NCBI GenBank assembly: GCA_964607545.1
Contig: CAZSLV010000066.1
Location: 1-10,559 of the forward strand
Direction: 5' to 3'
From: Gudongella sp964607545
GTDB taxonomy: Bacteria; Bacillota; Clostridia; Tissierellales; Tissierellaceae
Length of the DNA: 10,559 nt
Shown here: positions 1-5,918 of the stretch, one piece after another
Position numbering within the stretch: position 1 is the first letter of the stretch
How the letters are laid out: every line of letters starts with the position of its first letter
The notes under the pieces: generated by a model
The model's database searches: none
What the model was told of the DNA's origin: nothing
The model's input: only the letters and a program-made list of their open reading frames with translations
Made by a program: the position numbers and the translations under genes

Positions 1-49
1 ATATGACATTTTATCAGAATAAATTTAATATGACATTATCATAGAATAA
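1..49. repeat. Imperfect direct repeat upstream of the promoter
   Basis: ATATGACATT occurs at 1-10 and again at 28-37. Each copy is followed by a similar ATC/AG/AATAA stretch, so two units of about 22 bases lie 27 bases apart. They sit just upstream of the operon promoter. They could be a protein-binding site, the edge of a longer repeat cut by the window, or chance in AT-rich DNA. No function can be assigned. Confidence 0.4.
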
Positions 50-71
50 CTACAAAGGAAGTATTATTTAA

Positions 72-100
72 TTGACAAGTCATGCTTTAATTGGTAAACT
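72..100 (+). promoter_or_regulatory. Sigma-A promoter for the permease-pur operon
   Basis: A perfect -35 box TTGACA lies at 72-77. A 17-base spacer separates it from the -10 box TAAACT at 95-100, which is preceded by TGG at 92-94, an extended -10 element. Transcription should start near 107, about 13 bases before the first riboswitch stem, which fits a leader transcript carrying both aptamers. The -35 match, the spacing and the position make this the most convincing promoter in the window. Confidence 0.8.
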
Positions 101-119
101 TAGATTGTAATTAAATATG

Positions 120-187
120 GCTCATATAGTTCCCATAATATGGTTGGGAAATTTCTATAAGGTGACCGCAATCATCTTACTATGAGC
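120..187 (+). promoter_or_regulatory. Guanine (purine) riboswitch aptamer
   Basis: The three-way junction of the purine riboswitch family is visible. P1 pairs 120-125 with 182-187. P2 pairs about 130-135 with 145-150 and carries the AATATGG loop (137-143). J2/3 is TTTCTA (152-157). P3 pairs 158-165 with 172-179 and carries the CCGCAA loop. The discriminating base in J3/1, equivalent to C74 of the B. subtilis xpt aptamer, is C180, which selects guanine or hypoxanthine over adenine. In most family members on catabolic or biosynthetic genes ligand binding turns expression off. It sits four bases before a second aptamer, so the pair probably acts as one unit. Confidence 0.93.
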
Positions 188-191
188 GAAA

Positions 192-279
192 GTGTACCTA
201 GGGTTCCGTGAGTTTTTTACTCAGCTGGTCCAAGCGGTACAGGTGCAATAAGTGCATCACACCGAAGGGATAAAAGCCC
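192..279 (+). promoter_or_regulatory. PRPP riboswitch aptamer (ykkC subtype 2b)
   Basis: The conserved ykkC core is clear: ACCTAGGGTTCCG at 196-208, CTGGTCCAAGCGGTA at 225-239 and GGGATAAAAGCCC at 267-279. Helices can be drawn: 192-195 with 259-262, 196-198 with 236-238, 209-213 with 219-223 (loop of five T), and 242-247 with 253-258. The ykkC family includes guanidine-I, ppGpp and PRPP sensors. Position ahead of purine synthesis genes and directly after a guanine aptamer matches the PRPP subtype described by Sherlock and colleagues in 2018. The assignment to PRPP rests mainly on context; a ppGpp sensor is the main alternative, since the two differ by very few bases. The terminator overlaps the 3' end, so ligand binding should allow read-through. 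Confidence 0.85.
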
Positions 280-326
280 AGTCGGGTAGGTTTCGCTGAC
301 CTGCCTGACTGGGCTATATTTTTTTT
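275..326 (+). terminator. Riboswitch-controlled intrinsic terminator
   Basis: A long GC-rich hairpin pairs 275-290 with 300-315, with two or three G-U pairs and a small loop around TTCGC. Eight T follow at 319-326. The 5' arm begins inside the conserved AAAAGCCC of the PRPP aptamer (272-279), so the folded aptamer and the terminator cannot both form. This predicts an ON response to PRPP. The first gene starts 32 bases after the T run. Confidence 0.93.
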
Positions 327-357
327 CAAAAGATAAGATTAAAGGGAGGAATTATCA

Positions 358-1659
358 TTGGAAAAGTTTTTTAAGCTTAAGGACCACGGTAGTGATGTAA
401 AAACAGAGGTGCTAGCAGGTATCACGACATTTATGACAATGGCTTACATTTTAGCAGTAAACCCAAGTATTTTATCAGCAACTGGTATGGACCCAGGGGG
501 AGTATTTACAGCAACTGTAGTTTCATCTTTGTTTGCAACACTAATCATGGCCCTTTATGCCAAGTATCCATTTGCCCTTGCACCAGGCATGGGGTTAAAT
601 GCTTTCTTTGCATTTTACGTAGTTCTAGGACCACTTGGAAAGTCATGGCAATTTGCCTTAACAGCAGTCTTAATTGAAGGAATCATATTTATATTATTAT
701 CTTTTGTAAAAGCTAGAGAGGCTATCTTTGATTCTATACCAATGAATTTAAAGCATGCTGTTTCAGTTGGAATTGGCTTATTTATTGCTTTTATTGGACT
801 TAGTGGGGCAGGGGTTGTAATCCAAGGAGATGGAACCATTGTAGCCCTAGGAAATGTTTTATCGGCACCAGTATTGGTTGCCATGCTTGGAATTATAATA
901 ACAGGTTTTTTACTAGCAAAAAAAATAAATGGAGCAATTTTAATAGGAATTATTGCTACCACCTTAATAGGAATACCCTTTGGAGTTACTATAGTTCCAG
1001 AAGGATTTAAAATTTTAAGTATGCCTCCTTCAGTTAAGGATGTAGCCTTTCAATTTGTAGGATTTGAAGAAATTTTTTCATGGGAAATGTTAGTTGTAGT
1101 CTTTACCTTCCTTTTTGTAGATATATTTGACACAGTTGGAACCCTTGCTGGGGTTTCATCTAAGGCTGGTATGCTAGATGAAAATGGCAAACTTCCTAGG
1201 GTAGGAAAGGCTCTTATGGCTGATGCTTTAGGAACAGTAGCCGGGGCATGTTTGGGTACAAGTACAGTAACAACTTATGTTGAATCAAGCGCAGGAGTTG
1301 CTGAAGGAGGTAGGACCGGACTTACATCACTTTCTACAGCAGGTATGTTTTTCCTAGCCTTGTTCTTTGCACCCCTATTTACAATGATACCTTCAGCTGC
1401 AACAGCTCCAGCCCTTGTTATAGTTGGTTTATTTATGATGGGGCCTATAGCAAAAATTGACTTTGCAGATTTTACCGAAGCTATACCAGCATTTTTAACT
1501 ATAGTTATGATGCCTTTTGCCTATAGTATAGCTGATGGAATTGTATTTGGTATGTTATCTTATGTCCTACTTAAGTTACTAACAGGTCGTACAAAAGAAG
1601 TTTCAAAGGTTATGTGGGTACTTGCAATATTGTTTATACTTAAGTTTATATTTATATAA
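358..1659 (+). CDS. NCS2-family (AzgA/PbuG-type) guanine/hypoxanthine permease
   Basis: A 433-residue inner-membrane nucleobase:cation symporter, the usual length for the AzgA-like branch (COG2252) that includes B. subtilis PbuG and PbuO. It likely imports guanine and/or hypoxanthine; adenine cannot be excluded from sequence. Family motifs seen are TTFMTMAYILAVNPSIL near the N-terminus, LAPGMGLNAFFAF in the third helix, and FVDIFDTVGTL at 253-263. The loop GTSTVTTYVESSAGV holds Glu309, one of the two acidic residues (with Asp258 or its neighbour) conserved in substrate sites of this family. The protein is hydrophobic throughout, with about 12-14 membrane segments. The start is TTG at 358, supported by AGGGAGG at 343-349 and by the family N-terminus MEKFFKL. 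It is the first gene after the riboswitch terminator and is followed 12 bases later by purC, so import and synthesis share one switch. Confidence 0.93.
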   Translation: MEKFFKLKDHGSDVKTEVLAGITTFMTMAYILAVNPSILSATGMDPGGVFTATVVSSLFATLIMALYAKYPFALAPGMGLNAFFAFYVVLGPLGKSWQFALTAVLIEGIIFILLSFVKAREAIFDSIPMNLKHAVSVGIGLFIAFIGLSGAGVVIQGDGTIVALGNVLSAPVLVAMLGIIITGFLLAKKINGAILIGIIATTLIGIPFGVTIVPEGFKILSMPPSVKDVAFQFVGFEEIFSWEMLVVVFTFLFVDIFDTVGTLAGVSSKAGMLDENGKLPRVGKALMADALGTVAGACLGTSTVTTYVESSAGVAEGGRTGLTSLSTAGMFFLALFFAPLFTMIPSAATAPALVIVGLFMMGPIAKIDFADFTEAIPAFLTIVMMPFAYSIADGIVFGMLSYVLLKLLTGRTKEVSKVMWVLAILFILKFIFI

Positions 1660-1671
1660 GGAGGTAAAAAC

Positions 1672-2355
1672 ATGGAATTGCTTTATAAAGGAAAGACTAA
1701 AGATGTGTATAAGTTAGAAGATGGAAACTATGTTTTAAAGTTTAAAGATGATGTTACAGGGACAAATGGAGTTTTTGACCCAGGTGCTAATACAGTAGGC
1801 CTAAAAATAGAAGGTGTGGGTCAGGCTGGCTTAAAGCTTACTAGCTACTTTTATGAAAAAATGAACTCTATAGGGATCCCAACTCACTTTGTTAGTGCAA
1901 ATATAAGTGATAACACAATGACAGTTCTTCCTGCCAAGATGTTTGGCAAGGGGGTTGAGGTAATTTGTAGGTATAGGGCAGTTGGCAGCTTCTTAAGAAG
2001 GTATGGTATGTATGCAAAAGAAGGCCAAGAACTTGATGCTTATGTTGAGGTTACCTTAAAGGATGACGATAGGAATGATCCCCTAATTACTGATGAAGCT
2101 TTAGAAATGTTAGGTATAATGACAAAAGAAGAGTATAAAATCTTAACTAACCTAACTAAGAAGATAGGTCAGTTTGTAAAAGATGAATTAGCTAAGAAGG
2201 ATTTAGAGTTATATGATATAAAGTTTGAATTTGGAAGGGTAGGAAGTGATGACCATATTGCGCTTATAGATGAAATATCTGGGGGAAATATGAGAGCTTA
2301 TAAGGATGGTAAGTACGTTCCACCATTAAAGCTTGAGCAATTGATGCTAGGCTAG
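1672..2355 (+). CDS. purC: SAICAR synthetase (PurC), divergent clostridial form
   Basis: Phosphoribosylaminoimidazole-succinocarboxamide synthase joins CAIR and aspartate with ATP, in the cytoplasm. At 227 residues it is of bacterial PurC size (about 235). It opens with the ATP-binding strand YKGKTKDVY, carries EVICRYRAVGSFLRRYG in the middle and DIKFEFGRVG near the end. The usual DEISPDT.R.W signature is replaced by DEISGGNMRAY at 200-210: the acidic DE pair and Arg208 are kept, but the Ser-Pro-Asp-Thr part is changed. I read this as a divergent subfamily and not a different enzyme, because the rest aligns and the gene sits in a pur operon. AAGGAGG at 1658-1664 overlaps the permease stop codon and sets the ATG start. 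A strong hairpin follows the stop. Confidence 0.9.
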   Translation: MELLYKGKTKDVYKLEDGNYVLKFKDDVTGTNGVFDPGANTVGLKIEGVGQAGLKLTSYFYEKMNSIGIPTHFVSANISDNTMTVLPAKMFGKGVEVICRYRAVGSFLRRYGMYAKEGQELDAYVEVTLKDDDRNDPLITDEALEMLGIMTKEEYKILTNLTKKIGQFVKDELAKKDLELYDIKFEFGRVGSDDHIALIDEISGGNMRAYKDGKYVPPLKLEQLMLG

Positions 2356-2363
2356 CAAAAAAT

Positions 2364-2406
2364 CCCAGGAGGATAGGTTATTTAAATCTATCCATCTGGG
2401 TTTTAT
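2364..2406 (+). terminator. Hairpin with short T tract between purC and purE (weak terminator or attenuator)
   Basis: Bases 2364-2379 pair with 2385-2400 to give a stem of about 15 pairs with one A-A mismatch and two G-U pairs, closed by CCCAG/CTGGG. Only four T follow (2401-2404, then AT). Six A lie just before the stem, so the element also resembles a weak terminator on the other strand. No clear promoter follows in 2401-2440. It could let part of the transcription stop after purC, or act as an RNA-stability or cleavage element that sets different mRNA levels for the two parts of the operon. Confidence 0.6.
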
Positions 2407-2456
2407 AGTTAAAAGGAAAGATAAAAAAGTTAAAAGAAAATAAGGAGGCTCACACA

Positions 2457-2936
2457 ATGAAAGTTTCTATAGTTATGGGAAGTATGTCAGATAAGCCAAT
2501 AGGAGATAAGGTAGTTAAGGTATTAGAAGATTTTGGAGTTTCATATGAATTAAGGGTAATATCTGCCCACAGGACTCCTCATATAGCAAAAGACTTTGCT
2601 GAAAATGCAGAGAAAAAGGGTACAGAAGTAATTGTTGCAATAGCAGGAAAGGCAGCCCACCTTGCAGGAGTCCTTGCTGGCATTTCGACTCTTCCAGTAA
2701 TAGGGATACCAGCAAAATCATCTACTATGGATGGGTTAGATTCTCTACTTTCAGTGGTTCAAATGCCAAAAGGGGTCCCAGTTGCAACGGTTGCCATTGA
2801 TGGGGGAGAAAATGGGGGCTTACTTGCAGTTCAAATTTTATCTGTAAAATACCCTGAACTTAGGGAAAAGTTCAAAGGCTTTAAAGAAACTATGGCTGAA
2901 GAAACTATTAGAATGGATAAGGAACTTAACAATTAG
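2457..2936 (+). CDS. purE: 5-(carboxyamino)imidazole ribonucleotide mutase / AIR carboxylase (PurE)
   Basis: A 159-residue cytoplasmic enzyme, normal PurE length (about 160-165, an octamer in the family), producing CAIR. The N-terminal phosphate-binding motif is GSMSD at 8-12. SAHRTP at 36-41 supplies His38, matching catalytic His45 of E. coli PurE. AGKAAHLAG at 63-71 supplies His68, but has Ala70 where class I enzymes usually have Pro. DSLLSVVQMPKGVPVATVAI follows. These motifs look class I, which uses N5-CAIR made by PurK, yet no purK is present here. Either purK lies elsewhere or this enzyme uses CO2 directly. Start ATG has AAGGAGG at 2442-2448. The stop codon overlaps the purF ribosome binding site. 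Confidence 0.94.
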   Translation: MKVSIVMGSMSDKPIGDKVVKVLEDFGVSYELRVISAHRTPHIAKDFAENAEKKGTEVIVAIAGKAAHLAGVLAGISTLPVIGIPAKSSTMDGLDSLLSVVQMPKGVPVATVAIDGGENGGLLAVQILSVKYPELREKFKGFKETMAEETIRMDKELNN

Positions 2937-2947
2937 GAGGCTTTTTA

Positions 2948-4297
2948 ATGAGTGGTGTCATAGGTGTATATAGTAAAGAAAACGAAAGCGTATCTTCATT
3001 AATTTACTACGGCTTGTATGCCCTCCAGCATAGGGGGGAAATCAGTGCAGGTATAGCTGTAAATAACAATGGTTTTGTAGACTATGTAAAGGATATGGGC
3101 CTAGTAAATGAAGTATTTAACAATGAAACTATAAGCAGGCTAAGGGGAAATATAGCACTTGGACACGTAAGATATGCAGCATCCTTTGAAGCTAAGGATA
3201 AAATAAATGCCCAACCCTTGGTAGTAGGCTATAAAAAGGGGGCCCTGGGGATAGTTCTTGATGGGAGTATTGTAAACTTTAGAGGCTTAAGGGACCAAAT
3301 GGAAGATATGGGGTCCATCTTTCAAACTGATTTAGATACTGAAGTTATAGCAAATTTAATAGCCAGATACCACAAGGATGACTTTAATGAAGCTATAATT
3401 AGGAGTTTAAGTGAAGTAAAGGGGTCTTATGCAATAATAGGTATGACAAATGATAGGCTAGTTGCAGCAAGGGATCCAAATGGGATTAAACCCCTATCTA
3501 TTGGGAAAATTGGTGAAGATTATATTATAGCATCAGAAACTTGTGCCTTTGATACTATAGGGGCAGACTTTATTAGGGATGTGGAACCAGGTGAAATAGT
3601 AATGATAAATGATGACGGCCTAAGCACTGTATGGAGTGAACCTAAGAAAAGAGCCCTTTGTTTATTTGAACTTGTTTACCTATCAAGGCCAGATAGTACA
3701 ATTGATGATAAGAGCGTTTATATAGCAAGGCAAGAAGCAGGAAAACAATTATACAAGGAATATCCAACAAAGGCAGATATCGTAATAGGGGCACCTGATT
3801 CAGGGATTGTTGCTGCAATAGGCTATGCCCAAGGGTCAGGAATTCCCTATGCAGAAGGGATAATAAAAAACAGGTATGTGGGTAGGACCTTTATAGAACC
3901 AAGCCAAGCCATAAGGGAACAAGGGGTAAGGATTAAATTAAATGCCCTTAAGGAAAATATAAAGGGTAAGAGCCTTATACTTGTGGATGATTCAATTGTC
4001 AGGGGGACTACCATCAAAAGAACAGTTCAAATGTTAAAAAATGCTGGGGCTAAAGAGGTCCATGTAAGGATTTCATCTCCACCTGTAATATATACTTGTT
4101 ATTTAGGTGTTGATACCCCATCAGAGGATAAATTAATTTCTAACTATATGGATGTTGAAGAACTAAGGGCTCAAATTGGGGCCGACTCCCTTTACTTTAT
4201 ATCCCTAGAAGGCCTAGTAAAGGCAGTTGGAGGGGAAAATGGTTTTTGTAAGGGGTGTTTTAGTGGAAATTACCCAGTTGAAAGGGAAGAACTATAA
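2948..4297 (+). CDS. purF: Amidophosphoribosyltransferase (PurF) lacking the catalytic N-terminal cysteine
   Basis: Committed step of the pathway: PRPP to phosphoribosylamine. At 449 residues it is slightly shorter than B. subtilis PurF. The C-terminal synthase half is intact: PDSGIVAAIGYA, IKNRYVGRTFIEPSQ and the PRPP loop VDDSIVRGTT at 346-355. Four cysteines that bind the [4Fe-4S] cluster in B. subtilis PurF are present as Cys238, Cys384, Cys434 and Cys437. The N-terminal Ntn glutaminase half is recognisable (YALQHRG, GHVRY, VNFRGLR, DTEVI) but damaged in its active site. Residue 2 is Ser (AGT) where Cys is the nucleophile, HNG of the oxyanion hole reads LDG (104-106), and the glycine-rich loop after GHVRY is replaced. 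Arg75 and Asp130 of the glutamine pocket remain. The start is firm: GGAGG at 2936-2940 lies 7 bases upstream and the preceding in-frame codons give no cysteine. Inference: an ammonia-dependent enzyme. Confidence 0.93.
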   Translation: MSGVIGVYSKENESVSSLIYYGLYALQHRGEISAGIAVNNNGFVDYVKDMGLVNEVFNNETISRLRGNIALGHVRYAASFEAKDKINAQPLVVGYKKGALGIVLDGSIVNFRGLRDQMEDMGSIFQTDLDTEVIANLIARYHKDDFNEAIIRSLSEVKGSYAIIGMTNDRLVAARDPNGIKPLSIGKIGEDYIIASETCAFDTIGADFIRDVEPGEIVMINDDGLSTVWSEPKKRALCLFELVYLSRPDSTIDDKSVYIARQEAGKQLYKEYPTKADIVIGAPDSGIVAAIGYAQGSGIPYAEGIIKNRYVGRTFIEPSQAIREQGVRIKLNALKENIKGKSLILVDDSIVRGTTIKRTVQMLKNAGAKEVHVRISSPPVIYTCYLGVDTPSEDKLISNYMDVEELRAQIGADSLYFISLEGLVKAVGGENGFCKGCFSGNYPVEREEL

Positions 4298-4310
4298 TGG
4301 AGGAAAAAAC

Positions 4311-5339
4311 ATGTCGCTAAACTATAAGGATGCAGGGGTAGATAAGGAAGCAGGCTATAAGGAAGTTCAGTTGATAAAGGGCCTTGTTGAAAAAACTAGA
4401 ACAAGGGGTGTATTGTCAAGCTTGGGAGGATTTTCAGGCTTATTTGAACTTGATATGAAGGACTTAAAAGAACCTGTCTTAGTTTCTGGAACAGATGGGG
4501 TGGGTACAAAGTTAAAGCTTGCCTTTATGATGGATAAGCACAATACAATTGGAGAAGATTGCGTAGCCATGTGTGTAAATGATATCCTATGCCAGGGGGC
4601 CAAACCCTTATTTTTCCTCGATTATATTGCAACGGGAAAACTTATACCAGAAAAGATGGCTAGTGTAGTAGAGGGAATAGCCGAGGGTTGTTTAAAGGCA
4701 GAGTGTGCCCTAATTGGGGGAGAAACTGCTGAAATGCCAGGCTTTTATGCAGATGGGGAGTATGATGTTGCAGGCTTTAGTGTGGGAGTAGTAGATAAAG
4801 AAAAAATTATAACAGGTCATGATGTAAGGCCTGGAGATGTAATTTTAGGACTACCATCAAGTGGGGTCCACAGTAATGGTTTTTCCTTAATAAGAAAGAT
4901 TGTCTTTGATAAAATGAAGCTTGAACTTGAAGACTACTATGAAGAACTAGGTAAAACCCTAGGTGAGGAACTTCTTACACCCACTAGAATATATGTAAAA
5001 GAAATCCTAGAACTTTTTAAAAAGGTTAAGATAAAATCAATTTCCCATATAACGGGGGGAGGCTTTTATGAAAACATTCCAAGAATGCTTAAAGAAAACA
5101 CCAGGGCCCTTGTAGATACTAGTAAGATAAGAGTCCCAGAAATATTCAACCTTTTAATGAAGTGGGGAAATGTTAGCCTAGATGAAATGTATGGAACCTT
5201 TAACATGGGAATAGGGATGGTTTTAATTGTTGCAAGTGAAGATGTGGATACAGTAATAAGGGCCAATAAGGACATTATAATCTTAGGCAAGATAGAAGAG
5301 GGAGAAAAGGGTGTTGACTTATGCCTAGAAAAAAAATAG
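4311..5339 (+). CDS. purM: AIR synthetase (phosphoribosylformylglycinamidine cyclo-ligase, PurM)
   Basis: Closes the imidazole ring of FGAM with ATP to give AIR. With the start at 4311 the protein has 342 residues, the normal PurM length, and begins MSLNYKDAGVD, the standard PurM N-terminus. An in-frame ATG at 4227 inside purF would add 28 unrelated residues and has no support; GGAGG at 4299-4303 fits the 4311 start. Motifs in order: GTDGVGTK at 60-67 (ATP/phosphate loop), NDILCQGAKPLFFLDYIATGK, GGETAEMPGFY, LPSSGVHSNGFSL, HITGGGFYENIPR and TFNMGIGM. The gene starts 13 bases after purF and its last 19 bases overlap purN, so translation is probably coupled. FGAM must come from PurL, which is not in the window. 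Confidence 0.96.
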   Translation: MSLNYKDAGVDKEAGYKEVQLIKGLVEKTRTRGVLSSLGGFSGLFELDMKDLKEPVLVSGTDGVGTKLKLAFMMDKHNTIGEDCVAMCVNDILCQGAKPLFFLDYIATGKLIPEKMASVVEGIAEGCLKAECALIGGETAEMPGFYADGEYDVAGFSVGVVDKEKIITGHDVRPGDVILGLPSSGVHSNGFSLIRKIVFDKMKLELEDYYEELGKTLGEELLTPTRIYVKEILELFKKVKIKSISHITGGGFYENIPRMLKENTRALVDTSKIRVPEIFNLLMKWGNVSLDEMYGTFNMGIGMVLIVASEDVDTVIRANKDIIILGKIEEGEKGVDLCLEKK

Positions 5340-5902
5340 GAGTATTGATATCAGGTGGGGGGACCAACCTACAAGCTATTATAGATGCTTGTGATGATAA
5401 TACTATAGATGCAAGTATAGAACTTGTAATTTCAAATAAAGAAGGGGCCTATGGGCTAGAAAGGGCAAAAAATGCTAATATAGACTCTCTTTTTATAAAT
5501 CCAAAAGGCTTATCTAGCATGGAATATGACTTAGAACTTATAAGCCACCTTGAAAAAAAGGATGTTGACCTTGTTGTTTTAGCAGGCTTTTTAAAGGTCC
5601 TATCCCCTGTATTTATAAATAGGTATAGGGGTAGGATTATTAATATCCACCCATCCTTAATTCCAGAGTTTTGTGGGGATGGCTTTTATGGAGATAGGGT
5701 TCACAAGGCTGTTTTAGATGCGGGTTCTTTAGTAAGCGGTGCTACAGTCCATTATGTTGATGAAGGGACTGATACGGGGAAGATTATCTTACAAGAAAGC
5801 ACAGAAGTCTTAAAAGATGATACTGTTTCATCTTTACAAAAAAGAGTATTAGAACTTGAACACAAGCTACTTGTAAAAGCCCTTTGTGAGATTTGCAAAT
5901 AA
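5321..5902 (+). CDS. purN: GAR transformylase (10-formyl-THF dependent, PurN)
   Basis: Transfers the formyl group of 10-formyl-THF to GAR, giving FGAR. The 193-residue length is typical. Visible motifs are the phosphate loop SGGGTNLQAI at 11-20, NIHPS with Asn108 and His110, and Asp151 in DEGTDTGKII; these match the Asn106, His108 and Asp144 catalytic triad of E. coli PurN. The segment IPEFCGDGFYGDRVH after NIHPS follows the pattern of clostridial PurN and not the AFKG pattern of enterobacteria. The ATG lies inside the end of purM (19-base overlap, different frame) with AAAGGG at 5306-5311 upstream. Its formyl donor can be supplied by fhs at the right end of the window. Confidence 0.95.
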   Translation: MPRKKIGVLISGGGTNLQAIIDACDDNTIDASIELVISNKEGAYGLERAKNANIDSLFINPKGLSSMEYDLELISHLEKKDVDLVVLAGFLKVLSPVFINRYRGRIINIHPSLIPEFCGDGFYGDRVHKAVLDAGSLVSGATVHYVDEGTDTGKIILQESTEVLKDDTVSSLQKRVLELEHKLLVKALCEICK

Positions 5903-5918
5903 AGAAAAGGAGAAACTT

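Noticed and set aside
192..279. Guanidine-I reading of the ykkC aptamer
   Set aside because: Guanidine-I switches precede guanidine exporters or carboxylases; here the aptamer follows a guanine aptamer and precedes purine genes, the known setting of the PRPP subtype.
615..962. Antisense open frame within the permease gene
   Set aside because: It is the reverse reading of a strongly conserved transporter gene, with low-complexity composition and no recognisable domain or ribosome binding site.
4227..4310. Upstream in-frame ATG extending purM into the end of purF
   Set aside because: It adds 28 residues unlike any PurM N-terminus; the ATG at 4311 has GGAGG at the right distance and gives the family start.
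5886..5918. Upstream GTG start for purH
   Set aside because: It lies inside purN without a ribosome binding site, and the extra residues are not part of PurH; ATG 5919 has AAAAGGAG 6 bases upstream.
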